A stretch of DNA of 32,163 nt from positions 1 through 32,163 of the forward strand of contig CAIYGI010000225.1 in assembly GCA_903925685.1 (NCBI GenBank), in the 5' to 3' direction. A model generated the notes under the pieces. It made no database searches. It saw nothing but the letters and a program-made list of their open reading frames with translations, and was not told the DNA's origin. The DNA comes from an uncultured bacterium. GTDB taxonomy: Bacteria > Verrucomicrobiota > Kiritimatiellia > CAIKKV01 > CAIYGI01. The translations under genes were made by a program, and so were the position numbers. This document shows, in pieces, positions 6,830 through 14,070 of the stretch (its first letter is position 1; every line of letters begins with the position of its first letter).

Positions 6830-6857
6830 GCCTCGGCATCCAAGTGAATGCCGAGGC
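6830..6857 (+). terminator. Strong hairpin, possible weak terminator
   Basis: GCCTCGGCAT and ATGCCGAGGC form a perfect 10-bp stem with an 8-nt loop, 22 nt after the stop of the DUF5320 gene. It is followed by CTTGTCC rather than a T run, so it may attenuate transcription or stabilise the upstream mRNA rather than terminate fully. Confidence 0.5.
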
Positions 6858-6955
6858 CTTGTCCAATTCCGGGACTTCCCCACAAAACTGCATGATTGCA
6901 TGGTTGGCCGATGTTTTTTGTTGATTATTGAACGGAAAAAAGACGGGAGACGAAA

Positions 6956-7333
6956 ATGTCACAATTACCGGAAGAAGTAAGCAAGGCTTGGGATAACAGA
7001 AACGGTCCGATCGTCTTGGTGACGGTTGACGGAGCCGGGTTGCCCAACGCGATCTATGCGGGTGCGGTCAGCAAGTTCGCGGAGGACACACTGGTCGTGG
7101 CCGACAACTACTTCGACAAGACCCGGCGCAACATCCTGCGCGGGAGCAAAGGGGCAATTTTGTTCATCACCAAGGACAACCAGTCCTTTCAGATCAAGGG
7201 CCGGCTCGAATATCACCGATCCGGGCCCATTTACGAAGACATGAAGAAATGGAATCCGGTGAAGTATCCCGGGCATGCAGCCGTATCGCTAATGGTCGAG
7301 GAAGTGTACCAAGGGGCAAAAAAGCTGCTTTGA
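6956..7333 (+). CDS. Pyridoxamine 5'-phosphate oxidase-like flavin split-barrel protein
   Basis: The 125-residue product fits the small FMN-binding split-barrel family. It shows GPIVLVTVDGAGLPNAIYAG (first strands), then DTLVVADNYFDKTRRNILRG, AILFITKDNQSFQIKGRLEY and a C-terminal helix. Such proteins bind flavin, F420 or heme and act as small oxidoreductases; the substrate is unknown. GGGAG precedes the ATG. It stands alone between a hairpin and the next glycine-rich gene. Confidence 0.75.
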   Translation: MSQLPEEVSKAWDNRNGPIVLVTVDGAGLPNAIYAGAVSKFAEDTLVVADNYFDKTRRNILRGSKGAILFITKDNQSFQIKGRLEYHRSGPIYEDMKKWNPVKYPGHAAVSLMVEEVYQGAKKLL

Positions 7334-7352
7334 ACGGGAAAGGAGGTCAGTC

Positions 7353-7616
7353 ATGCCAAGAGGAGATGGAACAGGTCCGATGGGCGCGGGACCGGGAACC
7401 GGCCGCGGAATGGGCGGTGGAGGCGGTATGGGGCGAGGTCAAGGCCGGGGACTGATGCGGGGACTTATGGACGGACTGCTAGGCGGATTTGGCCTTGGCG
7501 CTGGTGGCAATTGCGTTTGCCCGAGTTGCGGCAAGACCGTTCCGCATCAGCGTGGAGTGCCTTGTACGCAGGTAAAGTGCCCCGGTTGCGGCGCGGCAAT
7601 GACAAGAGAGCGGTAG
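7353..7616 (+). CDS. Glycine-rich protein with C-terminal zinc ribbon
   Basis: The 87 residues start with the DUF5320-type MPRGDGTGPMGAGPGTGRG and a Gly/Met/Arg-rich stretch. They end in a metal-binding module with CPSCG at about residues 56-60, a further Cys (VPCTQ) and CPGCG near residue 78, which fits a zinc ribbon or rubredoxin-like knuckle. AAAGGAGGT lies just upstream. It joins a DUF5320-like N-terminus to a metal site and is the third glycine-rich gene in this cluster. Function unknown. Confidence 0.75.
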   Translation: MPRGDGTGPMGAGPGTGRGMGGGGGMGRGQGRGLMRGLMDGLLGGFGLGAGGNCVCPSCGKTVPHQRGVPCTQVKCPGCGAAMTRER

Positions 7617-7648
7617 GAACCGCTCACCAGACGGTTTGAGGTCCAGCA

Positions 7649-8593
7649 GTGGTCCAGTCGTACAAACATCTTTTTGGTCCTGTGCCCTCCCGGCGTCTCG
7701 GGCGCTCCCTGGGGGTGGACCTGACGCCGTTCAAGACCTGCACGCTGGACTGCATCTTCTGCCAGTTGGGACGCACAACGCACAAGACGCTGGACCGCAA
7801 GGAATATGTGTCGGTGGCGGACGTCGAGTCTGAACTCGATGCGTGGATCAAGAAGGGTGGCAAGGCGGACTACATCACGCTCTCCGGTTCCGGAGAACCC
7901 ACGTTGCACACCCGTTTCGGCGAGATTCTGCAGTTCGCTCACGGTCGGACCGCAATTCCAACCGTACTGCTGTCCAACGGCACGTTGTTCACGCTGCCCG
8001 AAGTTCGCGAGGCGGCTTGCCATGCCGATATCGTCAAGTTGTCGCTCAGTGCATGGGATCAAGCCTCGTTCAAACACATCAATCGGCCACATCCCGATCT
8101 CAAATTCCAACAAATCATGGATGGATACCGGGCTTTTCGGGATGGGTTCAAGGGCAGGCTTTGGATCGAGGTATTCCTTATCTGGGGAACGAATTCCGTG
8201 TTGCAAGACGTCAAGAAGATCGCGGCGTTTGTCGCGGCTGTCGGTCCCGACGAGATCCATCTCAACACAACAGTGCGGCCGCCCGCCGAGGAGTTTGCGT
8301 TCGCGATGCCGCGAAAGGAGATGGAGACTCTTACGGGATTGTTCCGGCCCGCCGCCAGGGTGATTGCCGAATTTTCTTCGGACAAGTCTGCCGAGGTCGT
8401 GGCGAACGAGGACACGATCCTGGCCATGCTCAAACGCCGTTCCTGCACGGCGCAACAGATTGCCGAGGTCTTCGGCATGCACCTTAATGAAGTGTCGAAG
8501 TACATTGGGAAGCTGTCGCGCACGGGCAAGATCCGATCTCAGGACAGCGGCCGTGAAGCCTACTATGTCGCCGTTGAAGCCGGAGGAGACTGA
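7649..8593 (+). CDS. Radical SAM protein (COG0731-like) with winged-helix C-terminus
   Basis: The 314-residue product has the radical SAM cluster motif CTLDCIFC (CX3CX2C) near residues 31-38, the GGE-like motif LSGSGEPTLH for SAM binding, and a conserved start (YKHLFGPVPSRRLGRSLGVD). This places it with COG0731 proteins related to the TYW1 wyosine enzyme; this subgroup has no known reaction. About residues 255-310 (MLKRRSCTAQQIAEVFGMHL, then NEVSKYIGKLSRTGKI) look like a winged helix. The start is GTG with GAGG upstream. An ATG begins one base after its stop (FmdB-type gene). Confidence 0.85.
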   Translation: MVQSYKHLFGPVPSRRLGRSLGVDLTPFKTCTLDCIFCQLGRTTHKTLDRKEYVSVADVESELDAWIKKGGKADYITLSGSGEPTLHTRFGEILQFAHGRTAIPTVLLSNGTLFTLPEVREAACHADIVKLSLSAWDQASFKHINRPHPDLKFQQIMDGYRAFRDGFKGRLWIEVFLIWGTNSVLQDVKKIAAFVAAVGPDEIHLNTTVRPPAEEFAFAMPRKEMETLTGLFRPAARVIAEFSSDKSAEVVANEDTILAMLKRRSCTAQQIAEVFGMHLNEVSKYIGKLSRTGKIRSQDSGREAYYVAVEAGGD

Positions 8594-8594
8594 G

Positions 8595-8852
8595 ATGCCG
8601 ACTTACGAATATGAATGCGAGAGTTGCGGGCATAGGTTCGAGCGGTTCCAGAAGATGACGGAAGGACCGCTCGGCGCGTGCCCGAAGTGCGGCGCGAAGG
8701 TGCGGAGGCTCATCGGAATGGGAAGCGGCATCATCCTGAGAGGTTCTACTTCTGTTGGCTCACTGCCGAGCGGGTTGATCTGTGGCAGGGATCGCCCCTG
8801 TTGCGGGCGCGATGCGCCCTGCGACACCAAGCCGTGTGCGTCTTCAGGGTGA
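8595..8852 (+). CDS. FmdB-type zinc ribbon protein
   Basis: The 85-residue protein opens MPTYEYECESCGHRFERFQK and continues CPKCGAKVRRLIG, the two CXXC knuckles of the FmdB/CxxC_CxxC_SSSS regulatory protein family. The C-terminal part carries many cysteines (CGRDRPCCGRDAPC, CDTKPC), more than usual, and may hold another metal. GGAGG lies 8 nt before the ATG. It sits between the radical SAM gene and a ferredoxin gene. Confidence 0.85.
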   Translation: MPTYEYECESCGHRFERFQKMTEGPLGACPKCGAKVRRLIGMGSGIILRGSTSVGSLPSGLICGRDRPCCGRDAPCDTKPCASSG

Positions 8853-8882
8853 TCGAGATCGAAAGGAGAAAGGGAAAAGATC

Positions 8883-9056
8883 ATGGCAGTGCAAGTAGAC
8901 GGTGAGAAGTGCACCGGCTGTGGGCTGTGCGTGGATGCCTGTCCGCTTGAAGCCATCAGTCTGCAGGACGACAAAGCGAAAGTGGACGAAGAAAAGTGCA
9001 CTGAATGCGGCAAATGTGTGGAGCAATGCCCAAACGAAGCGATCAGAATTCCATAG
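8883..9056 (+). CDS. 2[4Fe-4S] ferredoxin
   Basis: This is a 57-residue bacterial ferredoxin with two CX2CX2CX3CP motifs: CTGCGLCVDACP (residues 10-21) and CTECGKCVEQCP (residues 39-50). It would carry low-potential electrons, for example for CODH, radical SAM enzymes or the MinD-ferredoxin ATPases encoded nearby. AAGGAG lies upstream with rather long spacing. The next gene probably starts inside its 3' end. Confidence 0.95.
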   Translation: MAVQVDGEKCTGCGLCVDACPLEAISLQDDKAKVDEEKCTECGKCVEQCPNEAIRIP

Positions 9057-9796
9057 GATGGGCGCCTTTTGAGCGACTGGCCGATCGGTACGACGCGTGG
9101 TTCGAGAACAAGAAAGGGCGGCGCATTTTTCGGGTCGAGGTGGATTGTCTTCGCGACCTGCTGGAAGAGACGCCTCGCCCTTGGCTGGAAGTCGGGGTCG
9201 GGACAGGCCGATTCGCGGCGGCGCTCGATATTGACGAGGGTGTTGACCCGAGTCCGACCGTCTTGCGATACGCTTCGCAGCGAGGTATCCGGACCCGGGT
9301 CGGAAGGGCGGAGGCGTTGCCCTATGAGAGCAATCGGTTTGGGGTAACGCTCCTCGTGGTGACGATTTGTTTTTTGGACGATCCCGCCCAAGCGCTGGGC
9401 GAGTGTCGCAGGGTACTGAGAAAGGAAGGATACGCAATTGTAGGGCTGGTTCCGAAGGACAGTTCGTGGGGGGAAGCCTATGCACGGAAGGGCGCTGAAG
9501 GACACCCGTTTTACTCGGCGGCCAGGTTCTACACGGCACGAGAGGTTATCGGACTCGCCGAGCGGGCCGGTTTCTACTTGAACCGGGCGACAAGCTGTCT
9601 GTTCGAGAGACCCGACCGAACGGTCGAACGGTATCAGCGTCCGAGAGAGGGAGTCGTGGCAGACGCCGGTTTCGTGGGCTTGCGATTTGGGATAGACAAC
9701 AATGGCGACAAACCAAAACAAAAGGAGAACGACAATGCCGGAATTCGGATCGCCCTTCACAGGGCTGGCAAACGACAGAAAACTCACCGAGGCTGA
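9026..9796 (+). CDS. SAM-dependent methyltransferase
   Basis: The product is a class I methyltransferase with SAM motif I WLEVGVGTGRFAAAL, a following acidic position (EGVDPSPTVL), and motif FGVTLLVVTICFLDDPAQAL. The beginning FERLADRYDAWFENKKGRRI is typical of small-molecule methyltransferases. The substrate is unknown. The start is uncertain: ATGs at 9005, 9014 and 9026 all lie inside the ferredoxin gene, and none has a good ribosome binding site. The C-terminus runs 62 nt into the next gene, and the last 30 or so residues (NNGDKPKQKE onward) look like run-on rather than folded protein. A truncated paralogue is at 28736-28969. Confidence 0.75.
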   Translation: MPKRSDQNSIGWAPFERLADRYDAWFENKKGRRIFRVEVDCLRDLLEETPRPWLEVGVGTGRFAAALDIDEGVDPSPTVLRYASQRGIRTRVGRAEALPYESNRFGVTLLVVTICFLDDPAQALGECRRVLRKEGYAIVGLVPKDSSWGEAYARKGAEGHPFYSAARFYTAREVIGLAERAGFYLNRATSCLFERPDRTVERYQRPREGVVADAGFVGLRFGIDNNGDKPKQKENDNAGIRIALHRAGKRQKTHRG

Positions 9797-10055
9797 ACTC
9801 ATAAGGGCCATTCGTTTCATGGTGGCCGCAGAATACGAAGCGATTCAGTTGTACATGCAGCTTGCCGAGTCAACAGACAACAAACTCGCCATCGAAGTGC
9901 TCAAGGATATCGCGGACGAAGAACGCGTTCACGCAGGCGAGTTCCTCCGACTCCTCCGTGAGCTTGCCCCAGATGAAGAGAAGTTCTATGCAAAAGGGGC
10001 AGAGGAAGTGGAAGACGAGAAAAGAGGACGCGGAAACCATGGCAAAGACGCATGA
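9735..10055 (+). CDS. Ferritin-like protein of the encapsulin-associated type
   Basis: The 106-residue product has the diiron ferritin-like helices AAEYEAIQLYMQLAE and ADEERVHAGEFLRLL, each supplying Glu (and His) ligands. The same pattern is seen in the ferritin-like domain fused to or encoded beside encapsulins, as in Pyrococcus furiosus. It should bind or oxidise iron and detoxify peroxide. AAAAGGAG lies 7 nt upstream of the ATG at 9735. No encapsulin shell gene is in the window. Its 3' end overlaps the thioredoxin gene. Confidence 0.8.
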   Translation: MPEFGSPFTGLANDRKLTEAELIRAIRFMVAAEYEAIQLYMQLAESTDNKLAIEVLKDIADEERVHAGEFLRLLRELAPDEEKFYAKGAEEVEDEKRGRGNHGKDA

Positions 10056-10365
10056 ACTGGTTGTGACTGATGCTAATTTCGACGCGCAAACAAGCAATGG
10101 CGTGGTCTTGATTGATTTCTGGGCGCCACGGTGCGGACCGTGTCGGATACAGGGACCCATTATCGAGAAAGTGGCCGCGGTCATGTCGGGTAAGGCCGCC
10201 GTCGGGAAGTGCAATGTTGACGAAGAGCCCAAGTCTTCCGAGCGGTTTGACGTGAGAAGCATCCCGACATTGGTCATCTTGAAAGACAAACGAGAGGTCG
10301 AGCGATTTGTCGGCCTACAACAAGAGTCGGTGTTGATTACGGCTCTCAGAAAGCACCTGGAATGA
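10039..10365 (+). CDS. Thioredoxin
   Basis: The 108-residue product has the thioredoxin fold with FWAPRCGPC at the active site (CGPC) and the cis-proline motif SIPTLVILKD. In ordinary thioredoxins the residue before CGPC is Trp; here it is Arg, which may shift redox potential or partner choice. The start at 10039 lies inside the ferritin gene. The stop overlaps the start of the NifU-like gene as ATGA. Confidence 0.9.
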   Translation: MAKTHELVVTDANFDAQTSNGVVLIDFWAPRCGPCRIQGPIIEKVAAVMSGKAAVGKCNVDEEPKSSERFDVRSIPTLVILKDKREVERFVGLQQESVLITALRKHLE

Positions 10366-10886
10366 GAAAAGCGAATGCCTTTATGACGAGCCTACTGGCA
10401 ACGTTTTGCCGGGTATGTCCGCTTTGCATTTGCTCACGCCGGTGGCCGAATAGTCGGTTCACGAAAGCGATGAGTGAGATCGAGAGGTCCTGTCCGGCTT
10501 GCAGAGCCTATACAAAACTAAAGCAAGGGAAGGGAAGCCGAATGGAAGCCTCGGAAAGCGATGAGTTCTTTGGACGGCTGAACGATCCGACGGCGTCGGC
10601 TTCGATCAAGGGACTGTGCGGCGACGCGATGGAGTTCCACCTCGTCATCCGCGACGACCGGATTGAAGACGTTCGGTACTACACGGAAGGATGCGGCAAC
10701 ACCCGCGCATGCGGTCGTGCCGTGGCCCGCCGGGCTAAGGGGCGGAACGTCACGGACGCGCTTTCGATCAGTGCCGGCGAGATCATCCGATCCGGCGAAT
10801 GCAAACCGGAAGTGGGCCGGCATTGCGCGATTCTGGCCGTGACGACGTTTTACCGGGCAATCGCGGACTATCTGTTGAAGCCATGA
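10362..10886 (+). CDS. NifU-like Fe-S scaffold with Cys-rich N-terminal extension
   Basis: Residues 61-174 are an IscU/NifU N-terminal-type scaffold, with GLCGDAMEFHLVI, YYTEGCGNTRACGRA and a third Cys region SGECKPEVGRHC. Such proteins hold nascent Fe-S clusters. Residues 1-60 form a separate Cys-rich segment (FCRVCPLCICSRRWPNS and SCPACRAY), which could bind a cluster or zinc. The long form starts in an ATGA overlap with the thioredoxin gene. A second start at 10542 (MEASES), with a GGGAAG stretch upstream, would give the bare scaffold. The frame is open throughout, so a fusion is likely but not proven. Its stop overlaps the following ATPase gene as ATGA. Confidence 0.8.
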   Translation: MRKANAFMTSLLATFCRVCPLCICSRRWPNSRFTKAMSEIERSCPACRAYTKLKQGKGSRMEASESDEFFGRLNDPTASASIKGLCGDAMEFHLVIRDDRIEDVRYYTEGCGNTRACGRAVARRAKGRNVTDALSISAGEIIRSGECKPEVGRHCAILAVTTFYRAIADYLLKP

Positions 10887-11767
10887 GAATTGCCATTGCC
10901 AGCGGAAAGGGGGGAACAGGGAAGACCACCGTCGCGGTGAACCTTGCCTGCGTTCTTGCCGATAGCGGCCAAACGGTTCAGTACCTCGATTGCGACGTCG
11001 AGGAACCCAACGGCCATATCTTCCTCAAGCCACAGATTACAGCGAGCGAGTCGGGGGGGATTCCCGTGCCCGTGGTGGATGAACAGAAGTGTACGGGGTG
11101 CCGCAAATGCTCGGAAGTCTGCCAGTACCATGCCATCGCCGTTCTCAAAAAGGCCTTGGTCTTTCCGGAACTGTGCCACGGGTGCGGCGGCTGTGCGCTC
11201 GTCTGCCCGGAAGGCGCCATTCGCGAGGAGAACCGTTCCATTGGGGTGGTCGAGACTGGGCAAGCTAACGGGGTTGCTTTTGTCCAGGGACGCCTGAACG
11301 TCGGCGAGCCCATGGCGCCGCCGCTGATTCGGGCTGTGAAGAAGAAAGCGATTACGGATGGGGTCGCAATCTTTGACGCCCCGCCGGGCACATCCTGTCC
11401 CGTCGTCACTACCGTGCGGGATGCTGACTACGTCCTGCTGGTCACGGAGCCGACCCCGTTTGGTCTCAACGACTTGAAGCTGGCCGTGGAGATGATTCGG
11501 CAACTGGGCATTCGGCACGGCGTGGTCATCAACAGGGCGGACAGCGGCGACCAACGCGTGCGCGATTACTGCGAGGCGGAGAACATTCCCATCCTCCATG
11601 AACTTCCCGACGACCGCCGGCTGGCGGAAGCCTATTCCCGCGGGCATATGGCGGTGCGCGTTTTGCCGGAATGGCGAACGATGTTCTCGGACTTATGGAA
11701 CCGCATAGAGGGGGCCGTAGACCGCGACTCCGACGTGTTGCGCAAAATCAAGGAAACACACCCATGA
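10883..11767 (+). CDS. MinD/ParA-type ATPase with 2[4Fe-4S] ferredoxin insert (copy 1)
   Basis: The 294-residue product has a deviant Walker A motif (SGKGGTGKTT, residues 7-16), the switch-like DCDVEEPNGH and the DAPPGTSCPVV motif of MinD/Mrp ATPases. Two ferredoxin motifs are inserted: C70, C73, C76, C80 and C98, C101, C104, C108. The same architecture is found in DVU2103/DVU2104 of the Desulfovibrio ORP cluster. The role is probably ATP-driven metal-cluster handling or electron transfer, but it is not proven. ATGA overlaps link it to the NifU-like gene before and the DUF89 gene after. Confidence 0.92.
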   Translation: MRIAIASGKGGTGKTTVAVNLACVLADSGQTVQYLDCDVEEPNGHIFLKPQITASESGGIPVPVVDEQKCTGCRKCSEVCQYHAIAVLKKALVFPELCHGCGGCALVCPEGAIREENRSIGVVETGQANGVAFVQGRLNVGEPMAPPLIRAVKKKAITDGVAIFDAPPGTSCPVVTTVRDADYVLLVTEPTPFGLNDLKLAVEMIRQLGIRHGVVINRADSGDQRVRDYCEAENIPILHELPDDRRLAEAYSRGHMAVRVLPEWRTMFSDLWNRIEGAVDRDSDVLRKIKETHP

Positions 11768-12654
11768 ACACCGCTCTCGACTGCATTCCGTGCTTTGTCC
11801 GTCAGGCCGCCGAAGCACTTCGCCTCAGCGTTGCCGATGAATCTCGCCGGGCCGACATCATGCGCAACGTGCTGTCCGAGTTGGTGGGGAGCGATTGGAA
11901 CGTGTCACCCACGGTCGCGGCCCAGCGCCTTCACCGTAGCATTCGCAAGGCGACGGGAGACCCCGATCCGTACCGCGCATACAAGGAGCGCATGAATCGG
12001 TTGGCGCTTGAATTGCTCCCCTGCTTGCAGCGGGAAGCGCGACTTGAAGAGCAACCGAAAACCGCGCTGGTGCGCATTGCACTGGCTGCCAATCTCATCG
12101 ATGCTGGCCCCAGGACAGGACTATCGGAGATGGACATCCGCACCGCCCTTTGCCGTGCCTGCCGGGGGGAATGTCTGATGGATTCGGCGGGGGATCTGTT
12201 TCTGGCGGCGGAGCAGGCCCGGCACATCCTGTTTCTGGCTGACAACGCCGGAGAGATCGTCCTGGATCGAGTTCTCATTGAGGTTTTGCCGGTTGCCAGG
12301 ATGGTGGTCGGCGTCCGTGGGTCGCCCGTGAGCGACGATGCCACCGTTACGGATGCCGAGATGGCAGGCCTGCCGAACATCGTTTCCGTCATTCCCAACG
12401 GTTCGGATGCGCCGGGTACCCTGATCGAGGACTGTTCCGGCGATTTCCGCCGCACGTTCGAAGAAAGTGATTTGATCATCGCCAAGGGCCAAGGAAACTA
12501 TGCAAGCCTGAATGCCACCTCAAAGCATGTCTTCTTCCTGATGCAGGTCACGTGTTCCCATGTGGCTGCCGATAGCGGCGTGCCATTGGGATCCCTGGCC
12601 ATCTGTGAACGCAACGGAACGGCGGCCAAACAAAGGAACGTCGTTCTGCAATGA
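11764..12654 (+). CDS. DUF89 (ARMT1-like) protein, copy 1
   Basis: The 296-residue protein begins with the CXXC motif DCIPCFVRQAAEA and has the DUF89 metal-site signature LADNAGEIVLDR, then NGSDAPGTL and DLIIAKGQGNY. DUF89 proteins are metal-dependent phosphatases thought to hydrolyse damaged sugar or nucleotide phosphates. This microbial CXXC subgroup often sits beside MinD-ferredoxin and metal-homeostasis genes, and its substrate is unknown. The ATGA overlap with the ATPase gene fixes the start. A paralogue is at 16250-17155. Confidence 0.88.
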   Translation: MNTALDCIPCFVRQAAEALRLSVADESRRADIMRNVLSELVGSDWNVSPTVAAQRLHRSIRKATGDPDPYRAYKERMNRLALELLPCLQREARLEEQPKTALVRIALAANLIDAGPRTGLSEMDIRTALCRACRGECLMDSAGDLFLAAEQARHILFLADNAGEIVLDRVLIEVLPVARMVVGVRGSPVSDDATVTDAEMAGLPNIVSVIPNGSDAPGTLIEDCSGDFRRTFEESDLIIAKGQGNYASLNATSKHVFFLMQVTCSHVAADSGVPLGSLAICERNGTAAKQRNVVLQ

Positions 12655-12679
12655 AAAACGAAAGAGGAGAAACCTGAGT

Positions 12680-14035
12680 ATGAAAACGGCGGATGTTGTT
12701 GTGGTTGGAGGCAGTGCGGCGGGGGTGACGGCGGCTATCACGGCCAGGCGTCACTACCCAGGTAAAAGCGTCTTGCTGGTGCGGAAAGAGACGCAGGTGC
12801 TGATCCCCTGCGGGATTCCTTACATCTGCGGCACGGTGGGCAGTCCGGACAAGAATCTCATTCCCGACGGTGTCTTGGAGAAGGAACAGGTGGAACTCCT
12901 TGTGGCGGAAGCGACCGCCATTGACCGCGAGCGGAAGAGGCTAATCACCACGTCAGGCGAGGTCGGGTATGACCGTCTGATCGTTGCCACCGGTTCGCAT
13001 CCGGTAACCCCACTCATTCCGGGCGTTGAGATGGACGGCGTTTTCACAATTCTCAAGGATGTGGACTACCTGCGTCGGATGCAGGTGCTCCTCAAAACCG
13101 CCCGCGACATCGTGGTGGTGGGCGGCGGGTTCATCGGTATCGAATTTGCCGACGAGATCCGCAAGACAGGCGAAAAGACCATTACCATCGTCGAAATTGC
13201 GCCCCACTGTCTGAGCCTGTCTTACGACGAGGAGTTCTGCGTCGAAGCCGAGCAGGTGCTGCAGTCCAACGGCATTCGGATTCTGAACGCAACCAAGGTA
13301 GCCGGCTTTGTGGGCGACGGCCATGTGACCGGCGTGAAACTCTCCAACGGGGAAACCCTCAAGGCGGACGTGGTCATCCTGGGAACCGGATCGAAGGCCA
13401 GCGCTGAACTGGGCAAGGCGGCCGGGTTGCGCATCGGCGCCACGGGCGCCATTGACGTGGATCGCACGATGCGCACTTCCGACAAGCATATCTTCGCCTG
13501 CGGGGATTGCGCGGAGAAGGTCTCCTTCTTCGGCGGCGGACACTCCACGCTCAAACTCGCCTCGATTGCCACCTTGGAGGCGCGTATCGCGGGCGCGAAC
13601 ATCTTCGGCATCACCCGCGAGAATCCCGGCACGGTAGGCGTCTGGTCCACCGCACTGGGCGATTTCGCACTCGGTACGGCGGGCCTGACCGAGACGATGG
13701 CCAAGGCCTGTGGATATGACGCAGTGGCGGCGACGGTCGAAGGTCCGAACCGCCATCCGGCCGGAATGCCGGGCGGCGCCAAAACCAAGGTCAAGTTGGT
13801 TTTTGAATCCAACTCGTGCGTTCTGCTGGGGGGCCAGGTCAGAGGCAACGCTGTCGCCGGAGAAATCATCAACACGATCTCCGCCTGTGTGCAGAAGCGC
13901 ATGACCGCGGATGACATCGCGACGTTCCAGATGGGGACGCATCCGGCGTTGACGGCCTCACCCATCGCCTATCCGCTGGTGAACGCCGCGGAATTGGCCA
14001 TCAACAAGATGCGTTTTTCATCGCCCGCTTGCTGA
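12680..14035 (+). CDS. FAD/NAD(P)-dependent oxidoreductase of the CoA-disulfide reductase/NADH oxidase family
   Basis: The 451-residue product has an FAD-binding GGSAAGVTAA motif, an NAD(P)H-binding VVVGGGFIGIEFADE motif and the second FAD motif HIFACGDCAE. The single active-site Cys is present in LIPCGIPYICG. Family members reduce CoA disulfide, CoA persulfide, polysulfide or oxygen. With the TauE permease, thioredoxin and peroxiredoxin nearby, a role in sulfur or oxidative stress metabolism is plausible, but the substrate is open. The ATG is preceded by GAGGAG at about 10 nt. Confidence 0.85.
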   Translation: MKTADVVVVGGSAAGVTAAITARRHYPGKSVLLVRKETQVLIPCGIPYICGTVGSPDKNLIPDGVLEKEQVELLVAEATAIDRERKRLITTSGEVGYDRLIVATGSHPVTPLIPGVEMDGVFTILKDVDYLRRMQVLLKTARDIVVVGGGFIGIEFADEIRKTGEKTITIVEIAPHCLSLSYDEEFCVEAEQVLQSNGIRILNATKVAGFVGDGHVTGVKLSNGETLKADVVILGTGSKASAELGKAAGLRIGATGAIDVDRTMRTSDKHIFACGDCAEKVSFFGGGHSTLKLASIATLEARIAGANIFGITRENPGTVGVWSTALGDFALGTAGLTETMAKACGYDAVAATVEGPNRHPAGMPGGAKTKVKLVFESNSCVLLGGQVRGNAVAGEIINTISACVQKRMTADDIATFQMGTHPALTASPIAYPLVNAAELAINKMRFSSPAC

Positions 14036-14070
14036 CGACGCGAACCGGCATCACAGGAGTAATCGGAAAT

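Noticed and set aside
11671-11763. Longer N-terminus for DUF89 copy 1
   Set aside because: It would lie inside the MinD-ferredoxin gene; the family starts at MNTALDCIPC and the ATGA overlap supports 11764.
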